Of a DNA stretch of 64,000 bases, positions 36,107 through 43,854 are shown piece by piece. The position numbers and the translations under genes were made by a program. The stretch is from positions 1 to 64,000 of the forward strand of contig NZ_JAFMTR010000113.1 in NCBI RefSeq assembly GCF_018682675.1. The letters run 5' to 3'. This DNA comes from Sphingopyxis soli. Its GTDB lineage: Bacteria; Pseudomonadota; Alphaproteobacteria; Sphingomonadales; Sphingomonadaceae. The notes below the pieces were generated by a model that was not told the DNA's origin, did no database searches, and saw only the letters and a list, made by a program, of their open reading frames with translations. How positions within the stretch are numbered: the stretch's first letter is position 1; every line of letters begins with the position of its first letter.

Positions 36107-37279
36107 ATGGAAACCAGAGCCGGCGACCCCGGGGCCTTCGCCCACTTCGACCTGACCCGCGTCCCCTCGCCCGCTTTCGTGGTCGATGCTGCGAAAGTGC
36201 GCGCGAACCTTGCCGTGCTGCGTCATATCGGCGACCAGTCGGGCGCGCGCGTGCTTGCGGCGCTCAAGGCCTTTTCGATGTGGTCGCTGGGATCGACCGT
36301 CACCGACTATCTCGACGGGGTCTGCGCATCGGGGCTCTACGAAGCCAGGCTCGGACGTGAGGAATATGGCGGCGAAGTCGCGACCTATTGCGCGGGGTAC
36401 AAGGAAGCCGACCTCCCCGAAATCGCCCGCCTGTCGGATCATCTGATCTTCAACTCGCCCGGCCAGATCGCCCGCTTTCGTCCGCTGCTCGACGAGCTGC
36501 GCGCGCAAAGCGAGCGCTTCGACATCGGCCTGCGCATCAACCCGATGCACAGCGAGGGCGAGGTCGCGAAATACGACCCGGCCGCGCCGTGCAGCCGCCT
36601 CGGCTTCCCGGTTACCCAATTACTCCCCGAGCATATGGCAGGCGTCGACGGCATCCATATGCACAGCCTGTGCGAACAGGATTTCCCGCCGCTTCAGCGC
36701 ACCTGGCAGGCGGTGCAGCCAATGCTGCGCCCCTTCTTCGGCCAGCTCAAATGGATCAATTTCGGCGGCGGCCACCATGTCACCCGCGCCGACTACCAGA
36801 CCGACGACCTGATCTCCTTTCTGAAGCAGGTGCGCGCCGCGACGAACTGCGACGTGATGATCGAGCCGGGCGAGGCGGTTGCACTCGACGCGGGCATCCT
36901 CGTTGGCGAAGTGCTCGACCTGTTCGACAACGGCATGCCGATCGGCATCACCGACATCAGCGCGACCTGCCACATGCCCGACGTGATCGAAGCGCCCTAT
37001 CGTCCCGCGATGCTGGGGGAGAGACCGGATGGAATGCCGACACGCCTTGGCGGCCCTTCCTGTCTCGCCGGCGACGTGATCGGCGACTATCGCCTGCCCG
37101 GCGACGCGCATATCGGCCAGCGCTTCGCCTTTCTCGATCAGGCGCATTATTCGATGGTGAAGACGAACACCTTCAACGGCGTGCCGCTGCCATCGATCTG
37201 GCTGTGGGACAGCGAGACCGACGACCTCAAGCTGATCCGCGAGTTCGGTTACCAGGATTTCAAGACGCGGCTGAGCTAG
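36107..37279 (+). CDS. nspC: carboxy(nor)spermidine decarboxylase
   Basis: PLP-dependent alanine-racemase-fold decarboxylase of the NspC/CANSDC type, removing the carboxyl from carboxy(nor)spermidine to yield spermidine or norspermidine. PLP lysine is K54 in ALKAFSMWS; HMHSLCEQDF, FGGGHHVTRADY and EPGEAV are the family phosphate and substrate motifs; ISATCHMPDVIE carries the active-site Cys region. 390 residues. Partner of the dehydrogenase at 33369-34577. Confidence 0.94.
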   Translation: METRAGDPGAFAHFDLTRVPSPAFVVDAAKVRANLAVLRHIGDQSGARVLAALKAFSMWSLGSTVTDYLDGVCASGLYEARLGREEYGGEVATYCAGYKEADLPEIARLSDHLIFNSPGQIARFRPLLDELRAQSERFDIGLRINPMHSEGEVAKYDPAAPCSRLGFPVTQLLPEHMAGVDGIHMHSLCEQDFPPLQRTWQAVQPMLRPFFGQLKWINFGGGHHVTRADYQTDDLISFLKQVRAATNCDVMIEPGEAVALDAGILVGEVLDLFDNGMPIGITDISATCHMPDVIEAPYRPAMLGERPDGMPTRLGGPSCLAGDVIGDYRLPGDAHIGQRFAFLDQAHYSMVKTNTFNGVPLPSIWLWDSETDDLKLIREFGYQDFKTRLS

Positions 37280-37291
37280 CCACCTTATTCG

Positions 37292-38962
37292 TCATCGGGA
37301 TGCTGCAACGGCTTCCGCGCTGATCTCCGCCAGCGCCTGGTGGATGTCGCTCACCACGACCGATCCCTCGCCGACCGACGAGGCGACGCGCTTCACCGAC
37401 CCCTTGCGCACGTCGCCCACCGCATAAATCCGCGGCCAGCTCGTCTCGAAGCGGCTCGGCATCCGGTCGAGCGACCAGCCTGCGCGCACGAGTTCGAGCG
37501 GTGCAATATCGGCACCGGTCTTTACGAAGCCCTTTTCGTCGCAGACCATTTCCTTCGGCAACCAGCCGGTGTTCGGGTTCGCGCCAAGGAAGAGGAACAG
37601 GAATTTGCAGTCGCAAAGATCCTCCGCGCCGGTCTCGCGGCAGCGATAGGTCAGGCCGTCGAGCTGCCCTTCGCCGCGCAGCGCCACGACATCGGTCGAT
37701 CCGATGATTTCGATATTCGGATGTTCCTCGAGCCGCTTGACCAGATATTCGGACATCGTCTCGCGCAGGCTCTTGCGCCGGAAGATGACATAGACCTTCT
37801 TCGCGACGCCCGCGAGATAGATCGCCCCCTGTCCCGCCGAATTGCCCGAGCCGACCACCGTCACCTCGGCGTTGCTGCACAGCTGCGCCTCCATCGGCGT
37901 CGCGCCATAATAAATACCGCGCCCCTCGTAATTCTCGATCCCCTCGATCGGCAGGCGCTGATATTGCGCCCCGCTCGACACCACGACCGCCCGGCTGCGC
38001 AGCTTGCGCCCGTCGGCGAGATGCAGACAATAGGCATCGCCGTCGCGCCCGATCGATGCCGCACGCACCGGCGACACCAGCCGCGCGCCGAACTTCTGCG
38101 CCTGCACGGTCGCGCGGCGCGCGAGCTCGTTGCCCGAAATGCCGGTCGGAAAGCCGAGATAATTTTCGATCTTCGAGGACGTCCCCGCCTGCCCCCCCGG
38201 CGCCAGCGCGTCGATGGCGATCACCGTCAGCCCTTCGGATGCGGCATAGACCGCCGCGGCGAGCCCGCCCGGCCCGCTGCCGACGACAAGCACGTCCGCG
38301 GTCGCCCCGTCGGGGAGCAGGTCCAGCCCCAGTGCCTGCGCCAACTGTTCGGGCGTCGGCTGGATCAACACGTCGGCGGCGCCAAGAATCGCCACCGGCA
38401 ATTGCTCCTCGGTCAGCCCGCGCTCGGCCATCAGATGAGCCGCAACAGGGCCATCGGCAGGGTCGAACCAGCGGTGCGCAACGCCATGCTTCATCAAAAG
38501 GTCGCGCAGCGCGTAAACCGTGCGGTCCATCGCGGCGCCCAATACGATGGTCGCCGCGAAACCCCGGCTGTTGCCGAATTCGCGTCGCGCCGCAAACACG
38601 CGCACGAACACGTCGGAAAAGTGGCTGTTGCCCGAAATCAGCCGCTGGAAACTTTCATAGGGGATACGCAGTATGTCCCCGTCCGCTCCCATTTCGACGC
38701 GCGACAAATGGCGCTGGCCCGTGAGCACCGACAGGTCGCCCGCGAACTGCCCCCGCTCCATCCAGCCGACGCGGCGGCGCCCCTGGTCCGTGGTCGCGAA
38801 GATATCGGTGTGCCCTGACAGCGTGATGATGCAATCGGGCGCCATCGTTCCTTCCGCCAGGATCAGATCGCCCGCCTTATGCGATTCGACGGCGCCGAAC
38901 GGAATCAGCTCTTCGAGTTCGGCGTCCGAAAAGGTGTGGTTGACGTCGGCGGGAGGAGTCAT
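37292..38962 (-). CDS. cyclic-nucleotide-binding / thioredoxin-reductase-like protein
   Basis: A 556-residue three-part protein. Residues about 10-125 are a cNMP-binding (CNB) jelly roll (GDLILAEGTMAPDCI, GQFAGDLSVLTGQRHLSRVE); about 130-210 is a thioredoxin/glutaredoxin-like linker; about 220-550 is a two-dinucleotide-fold flavoprotein like thioredoxin reductase (GSGPGGLAAAVYAA, APGGQAGTSSKIENYLGFP, GSGNSAGQGA, YAVGDV). The CxxC that should follow GRGIYY is absent: the sequence reads GATPME. So it cannot be an ordinary thioredoxin reductase. An alternative start at 39019 adds 19 residues. Divergent from ornithine decarboxylase. Confidence 0.88.
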   Translation of the reverse strand: MTPPADVNHTFSDAELEELIPFGAVESHKAGDLILAEGTMAPDCIITLSGHTDIFATTDQGRRRVGWMERGQFAGDLSVLTGQRHLSRVEMGADGDILRIPYESFQRLISGNSHFSDVFVRVFAARREFGNSRGFAATIVLGAAMDRTVYALRDLLMKHGVAHRWFDPADGPVAAHLMAERGLTEEQLPVAILGAADVLIQPTPEQLAQALGLDLLPDGATADVLVVGSGPGGLAAAVYAASEGLTVIAIDALAPGGQAGTSSKIENYLGFPTGISGNELARRATVQAQKFGARLVSPVRAASIGRDGDAYCLHLADGRKLRSRAVVVSSGAQYQRLPIEGIENYEGRGIYYGATPMEAQLCSNAEVTVVGSGNSAGQGAIYLAGVAKKVYVIFRRKSLRETMSEYLVKRLEEHPNIEIIGSTDVVALRGEGQLDGLTYRCRETGAEDLCDCKFLFLFLGANPNTGWLPKEMVCDEKGFVKTGADIAPLELVRAGWSLDRMPSRFETSWPRIYAVGDVRKGSVKRVASSVGEGSVVVSDIHQALAEISAEAVAASR

Positions 38963-39109
38963 GGCGCGCGAAATCCTTTTGTCGGGAAGAGCGATATGTC
39001 GATAGCGTAAGTCGGGCATTTTGTCTCGCTTTCGCCCCTTCGGCGCAGCTCTGCCCCGTTTCGGCGCGAGTGTTACCGCAGCGTTACAAAATTGCGCGAT
39101 TGGGCCTTT

Positions 39110-39215
39110 ACAGCGGGGACCCCCCTCAATATATCGCCCTCCGCTGCCCCAGGGGGACTTCCAATAACCGCAAGGCAGCCTTTGTGTTGAACGTTATTTT
39201 TGGGGGTCCCTTGAG
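39110..39215 (+). promoter_or_regulatory. structured leader of ornithine decarboxylase, speF-type RNA candidate
   Basis: An outer 9-base stem GGGACCCCC (39116-39124) / GGGGGTCCC (39202-39210) closes just before the start codon. Inside, GCTGCC (39143-39148) pairs with GGCAGC (39174-39179), while AATAAC (39163-39168) in that loop pairs with GTTATT (39193-39198), a pseudoknot. GGGGG at 39151-39156 can compete for the left strand. The G-rich right strand is also the only ribosome binding candidate. The speF RNA motif was described upstream of alphaproteobacterial ornithine decarboxylases; this fits its context. Confidence 0.7.
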
Positions 39216-40409
39216 TTGCACCAGCATCATAGCGCCCACGGGCTGATTCAGGCACTTTCGCCGGTCGAACCTGTTACGCTTGTCCGCCCGCACGCCGCGG
39301 CGCGCGCAGCGCGTTTCTTCATCGAGCGATTTCCCGGCACGACCATGTATGCGGTCAAGGCGAATCCGTCGCCCGACCTGCTGCGCGTGCTCTGGGATTC
39401 GGGTGTTACGCATTATGACGTCGCCTCGATCGCCGAGGTGCGCCTCGTCGCGCGTACGCTTCCGAACGCGACGCTCTGCTTCATGCATCCCGTGAAGGCC
39501 GAGGAAGCGATTTCCGAAGCCTATTGGAAGCATGGGGTGCGCACCTTCTCGCTCGACACCATGGACGAGCTTCAGAAAATCGTCCGTGCGACCGAGGGCG
39601 CCGCCGATCTCAATCTGCTCGTGCGCCTGCGCGTCTCGTCCGACCATTCGAAGCTCAGCCTCGCCGCCAAGTTCGGCGCCGAGCCCGAGGATGTCGGCGA
39701 GTTGCTGATGGCAACGCGCCAGGCCGCCGATGCGCTCGGCATCTGTTTCCATGTCGGCAGCCAGGCGATGACGCCGCACGCCTATGCGCAAGCGATGGAG
39801 CGCGTCCGCGCCGCAATCGTCGCGGCCGCGGTCACCGTCGACATCGTCGATGTGGGCGGCGGATTCCCGTCGACCTATCCGGGCATGGAGCCCCCCCCGC
39901 TCGGCGCCTATTTCGAGACGATCCACCGCAGCTTCGAAAGCCTGCCGATCAGCTATTCGGCCGAACTCTGGTGCGAGCCCGGCCGCGCGCTGTCGGCCGA
40001 ATACAGCTCGCTGATCGTTCGCGTCGAAAAGCGCCGCGGCGAAGAGCTCTACATCAACGACGGTGCTTACGGGGCGCTGTTCGACGCCGCGCATGTCGGC
40101 TGGCGCTTCCCGGTGACGTTGCTGCGCGAGCCCGAGAGCGATGCGGAAATGGCCGCGTTCAGCTTCTACGGTCCGACGTGCGACGACCTCGACCATATGG
40201 CGGGGCCCTTCTTCCTGCCGGCTGACGTCAAGGCAGGCGATTTTATCGAGATCGGCATGCTCGGCGCCTATGGCTGCGCGATGCGCACCAGGTTCAACGG
40301 CTTCGGTGCGGAAGAAATCCATGTCGTCAGCGACGAGCCGATGGCAAGCCTCTACACTGGCGAAGCCGCGCCCGAGCGCCGCAGTGCGACGGTGACGAAG
40401 CTTTTCTGA
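39216..40409 (+). CDS. ornithine decarboxylase
   Basis: PLP-dependent decarboxylase of the eukaryote-like (alanine-racemase-fold) type making putrescine. PLP lysine is K48 in YAVKANPS; HVGSQ, DVGGGFPS and EPGR are the phosphate-binding set; the FYGPTCDDLD motif with its active-site Cys is specific for ornithine rather than diaminopimelate decarboxylases. 397 residues from a TTG at 39216, directly abutting the 3' strand of the leader stem. Supplies putrescine to the carboxyspermidine pathway encoded upstream. Followed by an intrinsic terminator. Confidence 0.92.
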   Translation: MHQHHSAHGLIQALSPVEPVTLVRPHAAARAARFFIERFPGTTMYAVKANPSPDLLRVLWDSGVTHYDVASIAEVRLVARTLPNATLCFMHPVKAEEAISEAYWKHGVRTFSLDTMDELQKIVRATEGAADLNLLVRLRVSSDHSKLSLAAKFGAEPEDVGELLMATRQAADALGICFHVGSQAMTPHAYAQAMERVRAAIVAAAVTVDIVDVGGGFPSTYPGMEPPPLGAYFETIHRSFESLPISYSAELWCEPGRALSAEYSSLIVRVEKRRGEELYINDGAYGALFDAAHVGWRFPVTLLREPESDAEMAAFSFYGPTCDDLDHMAGPFFLPADVKAGDFIEIGMLGAYGCAMRTRFNGFGAEEIHVVSDEPMASLYTGEAAPERRSATVTKLF

Positions 40410-40433
40410 ACGACGTGGAATAGTGGATACAGA

Positions 40434-40462
40434 GGCCGGTGCAGCGATGCGCCGGCCTTTTT
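40434..40462 (+). terminator. intrinsic terminator of ornithine decarboxylase gene
   Basis: Nine-base stem (40434-40442 with 40449-40457, GGCCGGTGC/GCGCCGGCC, one G-U pair), 6-base loop and five T. This is the clearest rho-independent terminator in the window, 25 bases past the stop. Confidence 0.9.
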
Positions 40463-40538
40463 CTTCGCGCGCAATTGCCTTTTCCGTTTTCTTCCGCAAC
40501 GATTCCATCGTGGCGCAAAAAGGAGAGGCAATCACCCT

Positions 40539-41696
40539 ATGACCATGCTCGCCGGTATTCGCATCGTCGACCTGACCACGGTCATTTTCGGCCCCTATGC
40601 GACGCAGATGCTCGCCGATCTCGGCGCCGAGGTCATCAAGGTCGAAACCCCGGGTATCGGCGATGTATCGCGCTATCTCGGCTCTGGCATTCCGGATCCG
40701 ACGATGGGATCGACGCATCTGACCGTGAACCGCGGCAAGCGCTCGATCGCGCTCGATCTCAAAAATCCCGAGGATGCAGCAATTCTGCGCGATCTGATCG
40801 CCACCGCCGACGTCTTCTTCCACAATGTCCGCGGCAAGGCGATAACGCGGCTCGGCTTCGACTACGAGGGCTGCGCGGCGATCAAGTCCGACATCATCTA
40901 TGTCCACGGCACCGGCTTCGGGCAGGACGGTCCCTATGCCGATCTGCAGGCGTATGACGACGTCATCCAGGCCGCGACCGGCACGACGAGCCTGCTTCCC
41001 CGCGTCGATGGCGATCCACGCCCACGCTATTTCCCATCGCTGATCGCCGACAAGATCGCCGGGCAGTTCGGCTCGCAGGCGATCCTCGCCGCGCTCGTGC
41101 ACAAACTGCGCACCGGCGAGGGACAAAGGGTCGAAGTGCCGATGTTCGAATGCTTCGCCGCCTTCATGCTGACCGAACATCTGCGCGACGCGACGCTCGA
41201 CCCGCCGATCGGCCCCGCGGGCTATCCGCGTCAGCTCGATCCGACCCGCCAGCCCTTTCCGACCGCCGACGGCCATATCGCGATCGTCCCCTACACGCCC
41301 GAATCCACGGCGCGCCTGATGGGTCTGCTCGGCAGCGAAGCCTTGCTCGGGTCTCCCGAATTCGAGGAGGCGAAGGCCAAGGGCAACCATATGCCGCTGG
41401 TCTATCGCGAAATCGCGCGGAAGACGCCAACGAAGACCACCGCCGAATGGCTCGATCTCTTCGCCGCAAACGACATTCCCGCCATGTCGGTCCGCGATCT
41501 GGAAGATATCAGGGACGACCCGCATCTGGTTGCCACCGGCTTCTTCCGCCACCGCGAGCATCCGCAAGTCGGCGGCTTCTGGGAAATGCAGCCGCCGGTC
41601 CGATATAGCGCCGCCCCGCCCCGCGACCTCGGCTTTGCGCCGACGGTCGGCGGCGACGGCGACGCGATCCGGGCGGAGATCGCAAACAGCCGGTAA
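40539..41696 (+). CDS. CaiB/BaiF family CoA-transferase
   Basis: A 385-residue family III CoA-transferase. The N-terminal GIRIVDLTTVIFGPYATQMLADLGAEVIKVE block and NRGKRSIALDLK are diagnostic, and the catalytic Asp is probably D171 in SLIADKIAG. Such enzymes swap CoA between carboxylic acids (formyl/oxalyl, carnitine, bile acids, methyl-branched acids); the substrate cannot be told here. AAGGAGAGG lies upstream. It is a single gene after the ornithine decarboxylase terminator. Confidence 0.92.
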   Translation: MTMLAGIRIVDLTTVIFGPYATQMLADLGAEVIKVETPGIGDVSRYLGSGIPDPTMGSTHLTVNRGKRSIALDLKNPEDAAILRDLIATADVFFHNVRGKAITRLGFDYEGCAAIKSDIIYVHGTGFGQDGPYADLQAYDDVIQAATGTTSLLPRVDGDPRPRYFPSLIADKIAGQFGSQAILAALVHKLRTGEGQRVEVPMFECFAAFMLTEHLRDATLDPPIGPAGYPRQLDPTRQPFPTADGHIAIVPYTPESTARLMGLLGSEALLGSPEFEEAKAKGNHMPLVYREIARKTPTKTTAEWLDLFAANDIPAMSVRDLEDIRDDPHLVATGFFRHREHPQVGGFWEMQPPVRYSAAPPRDLGFAPTVGGDGDAIRAEIANSR

Positions 41697-41760
41697 ACTT
41701 CGGCCGTTGCATTGTCGGCCGGGCACCTTAGCATGGCGGCACATCATAAGGGGGAGCCAT

Positions 41761-42192
41761 ATGTCGGATAGTTTGCTCGCACCCGGCGCGGTGCTCGCGC
41801 TCTGGACGATCGTCATGTTGACCTGGGCCGGCGTGACACGCTTTCAGGCCTTTTCCAAGCTCGGCATCGACATCAAGGCAGCGCCGCCCGGCGGCCGCGG
41901 GGTCGATCTGGAGGGCGTGCTGCCGCCGGAAACCAACTGGAAGTCGCACAATTACACGCACCTTTGCGAACAGCCGACGATCTTCTACGCCGTCCTCGTC
42001 TTTCTGGAGCTATCGGGCGGCAACACCGAGCTGACGCGCGGGCTCGCCTGGGCCTATGTCGTGCTGCGCATCGTCCACAGCCTGTGGCAGTCGACGGTCA
42101 ACCGCATTCCGGTGCGCTTCGCCATCTTTTTGGTGGCGACCTTGTTCCTGCTGGCGCTGGCCGTACTGGCCGTCATCGCAACTCTGGGTTGA
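41761..42192 (+). CDS. MAPEG family membrane protein, first of tandem pair
   Basis: A 143-residue four-segment membrane protein of the MAPEG family. The core NYTHLCEQPTIFYAVLVFLEL (about 78-98) carries the conserved E-Q-P-T motif that binds glutathione in studied members. The next gene encodes a homologue with the same core, twelve bases downstream, so the pair arose by tandem duplication and is likely cotranscribed. Substrate unknown. The ATG follows GGGGGAG. Confidence 0.9.
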   Translation: MSDSLLAPGAVLALWTIVMLTWAGVTRFQAFSKLGIDIKAAPPGGRGVDLEGVLPPETNWKSHNYTHLCEQPTIFYAVLVFLELSGGNTELTRGLAWAYVVLRIVHSLWQSTVNRIPVRFAIFLVATLFLLALAVLAVIATLG

Positions 42193-42204
42193 GGGGGAGA
42201 GAAA

Positions 42205-42657
42205 ATGGGAACGAATGCCATATTGGGGCCGGTCGCGACGCTCGCGCTTTGGTCGATGGTCATGTGGGTGTGGATGTATGCGACGCGCATCCCCGCGATG
42301 CAGCGTGCCAAGATCGACGCCAAGAATCTCGTCGGCACCACCGGTCGCGGCCTCGACGAGGTGCTGCCCGCCGAGGTGCAGTGGAAGGCCCACAATTATA
42401 ACCATCTGATGGAACAGCCGACGGTCTTCTACGCCGTTGCGCTGGCACTGGCGGTCGGCGGCATGGGCGGCGGGCTCAACGCCCAGCTTGCCTGGGCCTA
42501 TGTCGGCCTGCGCATCCTGCACAGCCTGATCCAGGCGACGGTCAACCGCGTCATGTGGCGCTTCGGCGTGTTCGCGCTCGCCAGCCTCGCGCTGATTGCG
42601 CTATGCATCCATGCCTTCATGGGCTTCGTGCTCCACTCGGGACTGTTCGCCCACTAG
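42205..42657 (+). CDS. MAPEG family membrane protein, second of tandem pair
   Basis: A 150-residue paralogue of the preceding gene: four membrane segments and the matching NYNHLMEQPTVFYAVALAL core, then AWAYVGLRILHSLIQATVNRV, closely parallel to AWAYVVLRIVHSLWQSTVNRI in the first copy. A hetero-oligomer of the two proteins is possible since MAPEG proteins are trimers. GAGGGGGAG precedes the ATG. Its stop overlaps the convergent methyltransferase gene by four bases. Confidence 0.9.
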   Translation: MGTNAILGPVATLALWSMVMWVWMYATRIPAMQRAKIDAKNLVGTTGRGLDEVLPAEVQWKAHNYNHLMEQPTVFYAVALALAVGGMGGGLNAQLAWAYVGLRILHSLIQATVNRVMWRFGVFALASLALIALCIHAFMGFVLHSGLFAH

Positions 42658-43853
42658 CGGCTGAATCGCGCGGCCAGTTCCACGTGGGTCGACCAACGGA
42701 ACTGGCCGACCGGCTGCACCCAGTCGAGGCGATAGCCGCCTGCGACGAGCAACCTCGCATCGCGCGCGAAGCTGGCGGGGTTGCAACTGACATAGGCAAT
42801 GGCGGGCACCGTCGACGCCGCGATCTGCTTTACTTGCTCCTCGGCGCCCGCGCGTGGCGGATCGAGGATCACCGCGCCGAACCGATTGAGCTCGGCGGGA
42901 ACGAGCGGGCGGCGGAACAGGTCGCGATGTTCGGTCGCGACCAGCGCTCGTGCGCGGTTCGCCGCGCCGGTCAGCGCTGCAATCGCATCGCGCGCGCCCT
43001 CGGCGGCATAGACTTTCCGCCCCGCCTGCACCGACAGGGCAAAGGTTCCGATCCCTGCGAACAGGTCAGCCGCCGCCGCCGCATCGCCGATCGCGCGCCT
43101 CACCGCGTCGACCAGCGCCGCCTGCCCCGTCGCGGTCGCCTGCAGGAAGGCGAAGGGGGGCACTTCGACCGATATGTCGCCAAAGCGCATCGTCGGCGGC
43201 TCGGGTTGCCAGACCGTCTCCAGCCCGTCGCCCTGATCGATCGCCAGCCGCGCCAGCCGATGCCCTCCGGCAAAATCCTGCAGCGCCATTGCCGCGTCAA
43301 GCCCGTCGGCCTTCACGCCCTCGATGATGATTTCAGCGCCTTGGTCGAGCATCTGCAACTTGACCTTCACCGGGCGACGCTGGGGCGCGATCGTGCCGAG
43401 CAGGGTGCGGACCGGCGCGACCAGCGCGAACAACTCGGGCAGCAGCAGCGGGCACATGCGCATGTCGACGATCTGGTTGCTCTGCGCAGCGTTGAAACCG
43501 AGCGCGACCTGCTTGCCGATCCTGAGTGCGGTCAGCGCCGCGCGGCGGCGGCTCGCGGGCGGGGAGATCAACGCGGGCCGTATGGCGCCCGCCTCGACCT
43601 GCTGCCCTTCCAGAGCGCCGACGACGCGGTCACGCACGAAATCCGCCAGCGCCCCATCGGCGACATGCTGCAACTGGCAGCCGCCGCACTTTCCGAAATG
43701 GCGGCACACCGGCTCGGCACGGTTCGGCCCCGGCAGCAGCGTCCCGTCGGCGGCGAGCCGGTCGCCCGGCACGCCGCCCGCAACATGGCGGCCGTCGGCA
43801 GTCACGCCATCGCCGCGCGCGGCAATGCGCTTGATCGGCGTACTGTCTGTCAT
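42654..43853 (-). CDS. RNA m5U methyltransferase, RlmD/TrmA-like
   Basis: A class I SAM-dependent RNA uracil-5-methyltransferase. Cysteines C50, C56 and C59 in CRHFGKCGGCQLQH plus a later MRMCPLLLPE Cys bind a 4Fe-4S cluster, as in RlmD (RumA). The SAM loop is ADLFAGIGTFAL, and ILDPPRAG with YVSCNPASFARD carries the catalytic residues. 399 residues; the N-terminal TRAM domain is short or missing. Probably modifies 23S rRNA U1939 or a nearby site. Start at ATG 43853, just after the nnr stop. Confidence 0.9.
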   Translation of the reverse strand: MTDSTPIKRIAARGDGVTADGRHVAGGVPGDRLAADGTLLPGPNRAEPVCRHFGKCGGCQLQHVADGALADFVRDRVVGALEGQQVEAGAIRPALISPPASRRRAALTALRIGKQVALGFNAAQSNQIVDMRMCPLLLPELFALVAPVRTLLGTIAPQRRPVKVKLQMLDQGAEIIIEGVKADGLDAAMALQDFAGGHRLARLAIDQGDGLETVWQPEPPTMRFGDISVEVPPFAFLQATATGQAALVDAVRRAIGDAAAAADLFAGIGTFALSVQAGRKVYAAEGARDAIAALTGAANRARALVATEHRDLFRRPLVPAELNRFGAVILDPPRAGAEEQVKQIAASTVPAIAYVSCNPASFARDARLLVAGGYRLDWVQPVGQFRWSTHVELAARFSR

Positions 43854-43854
43854 T

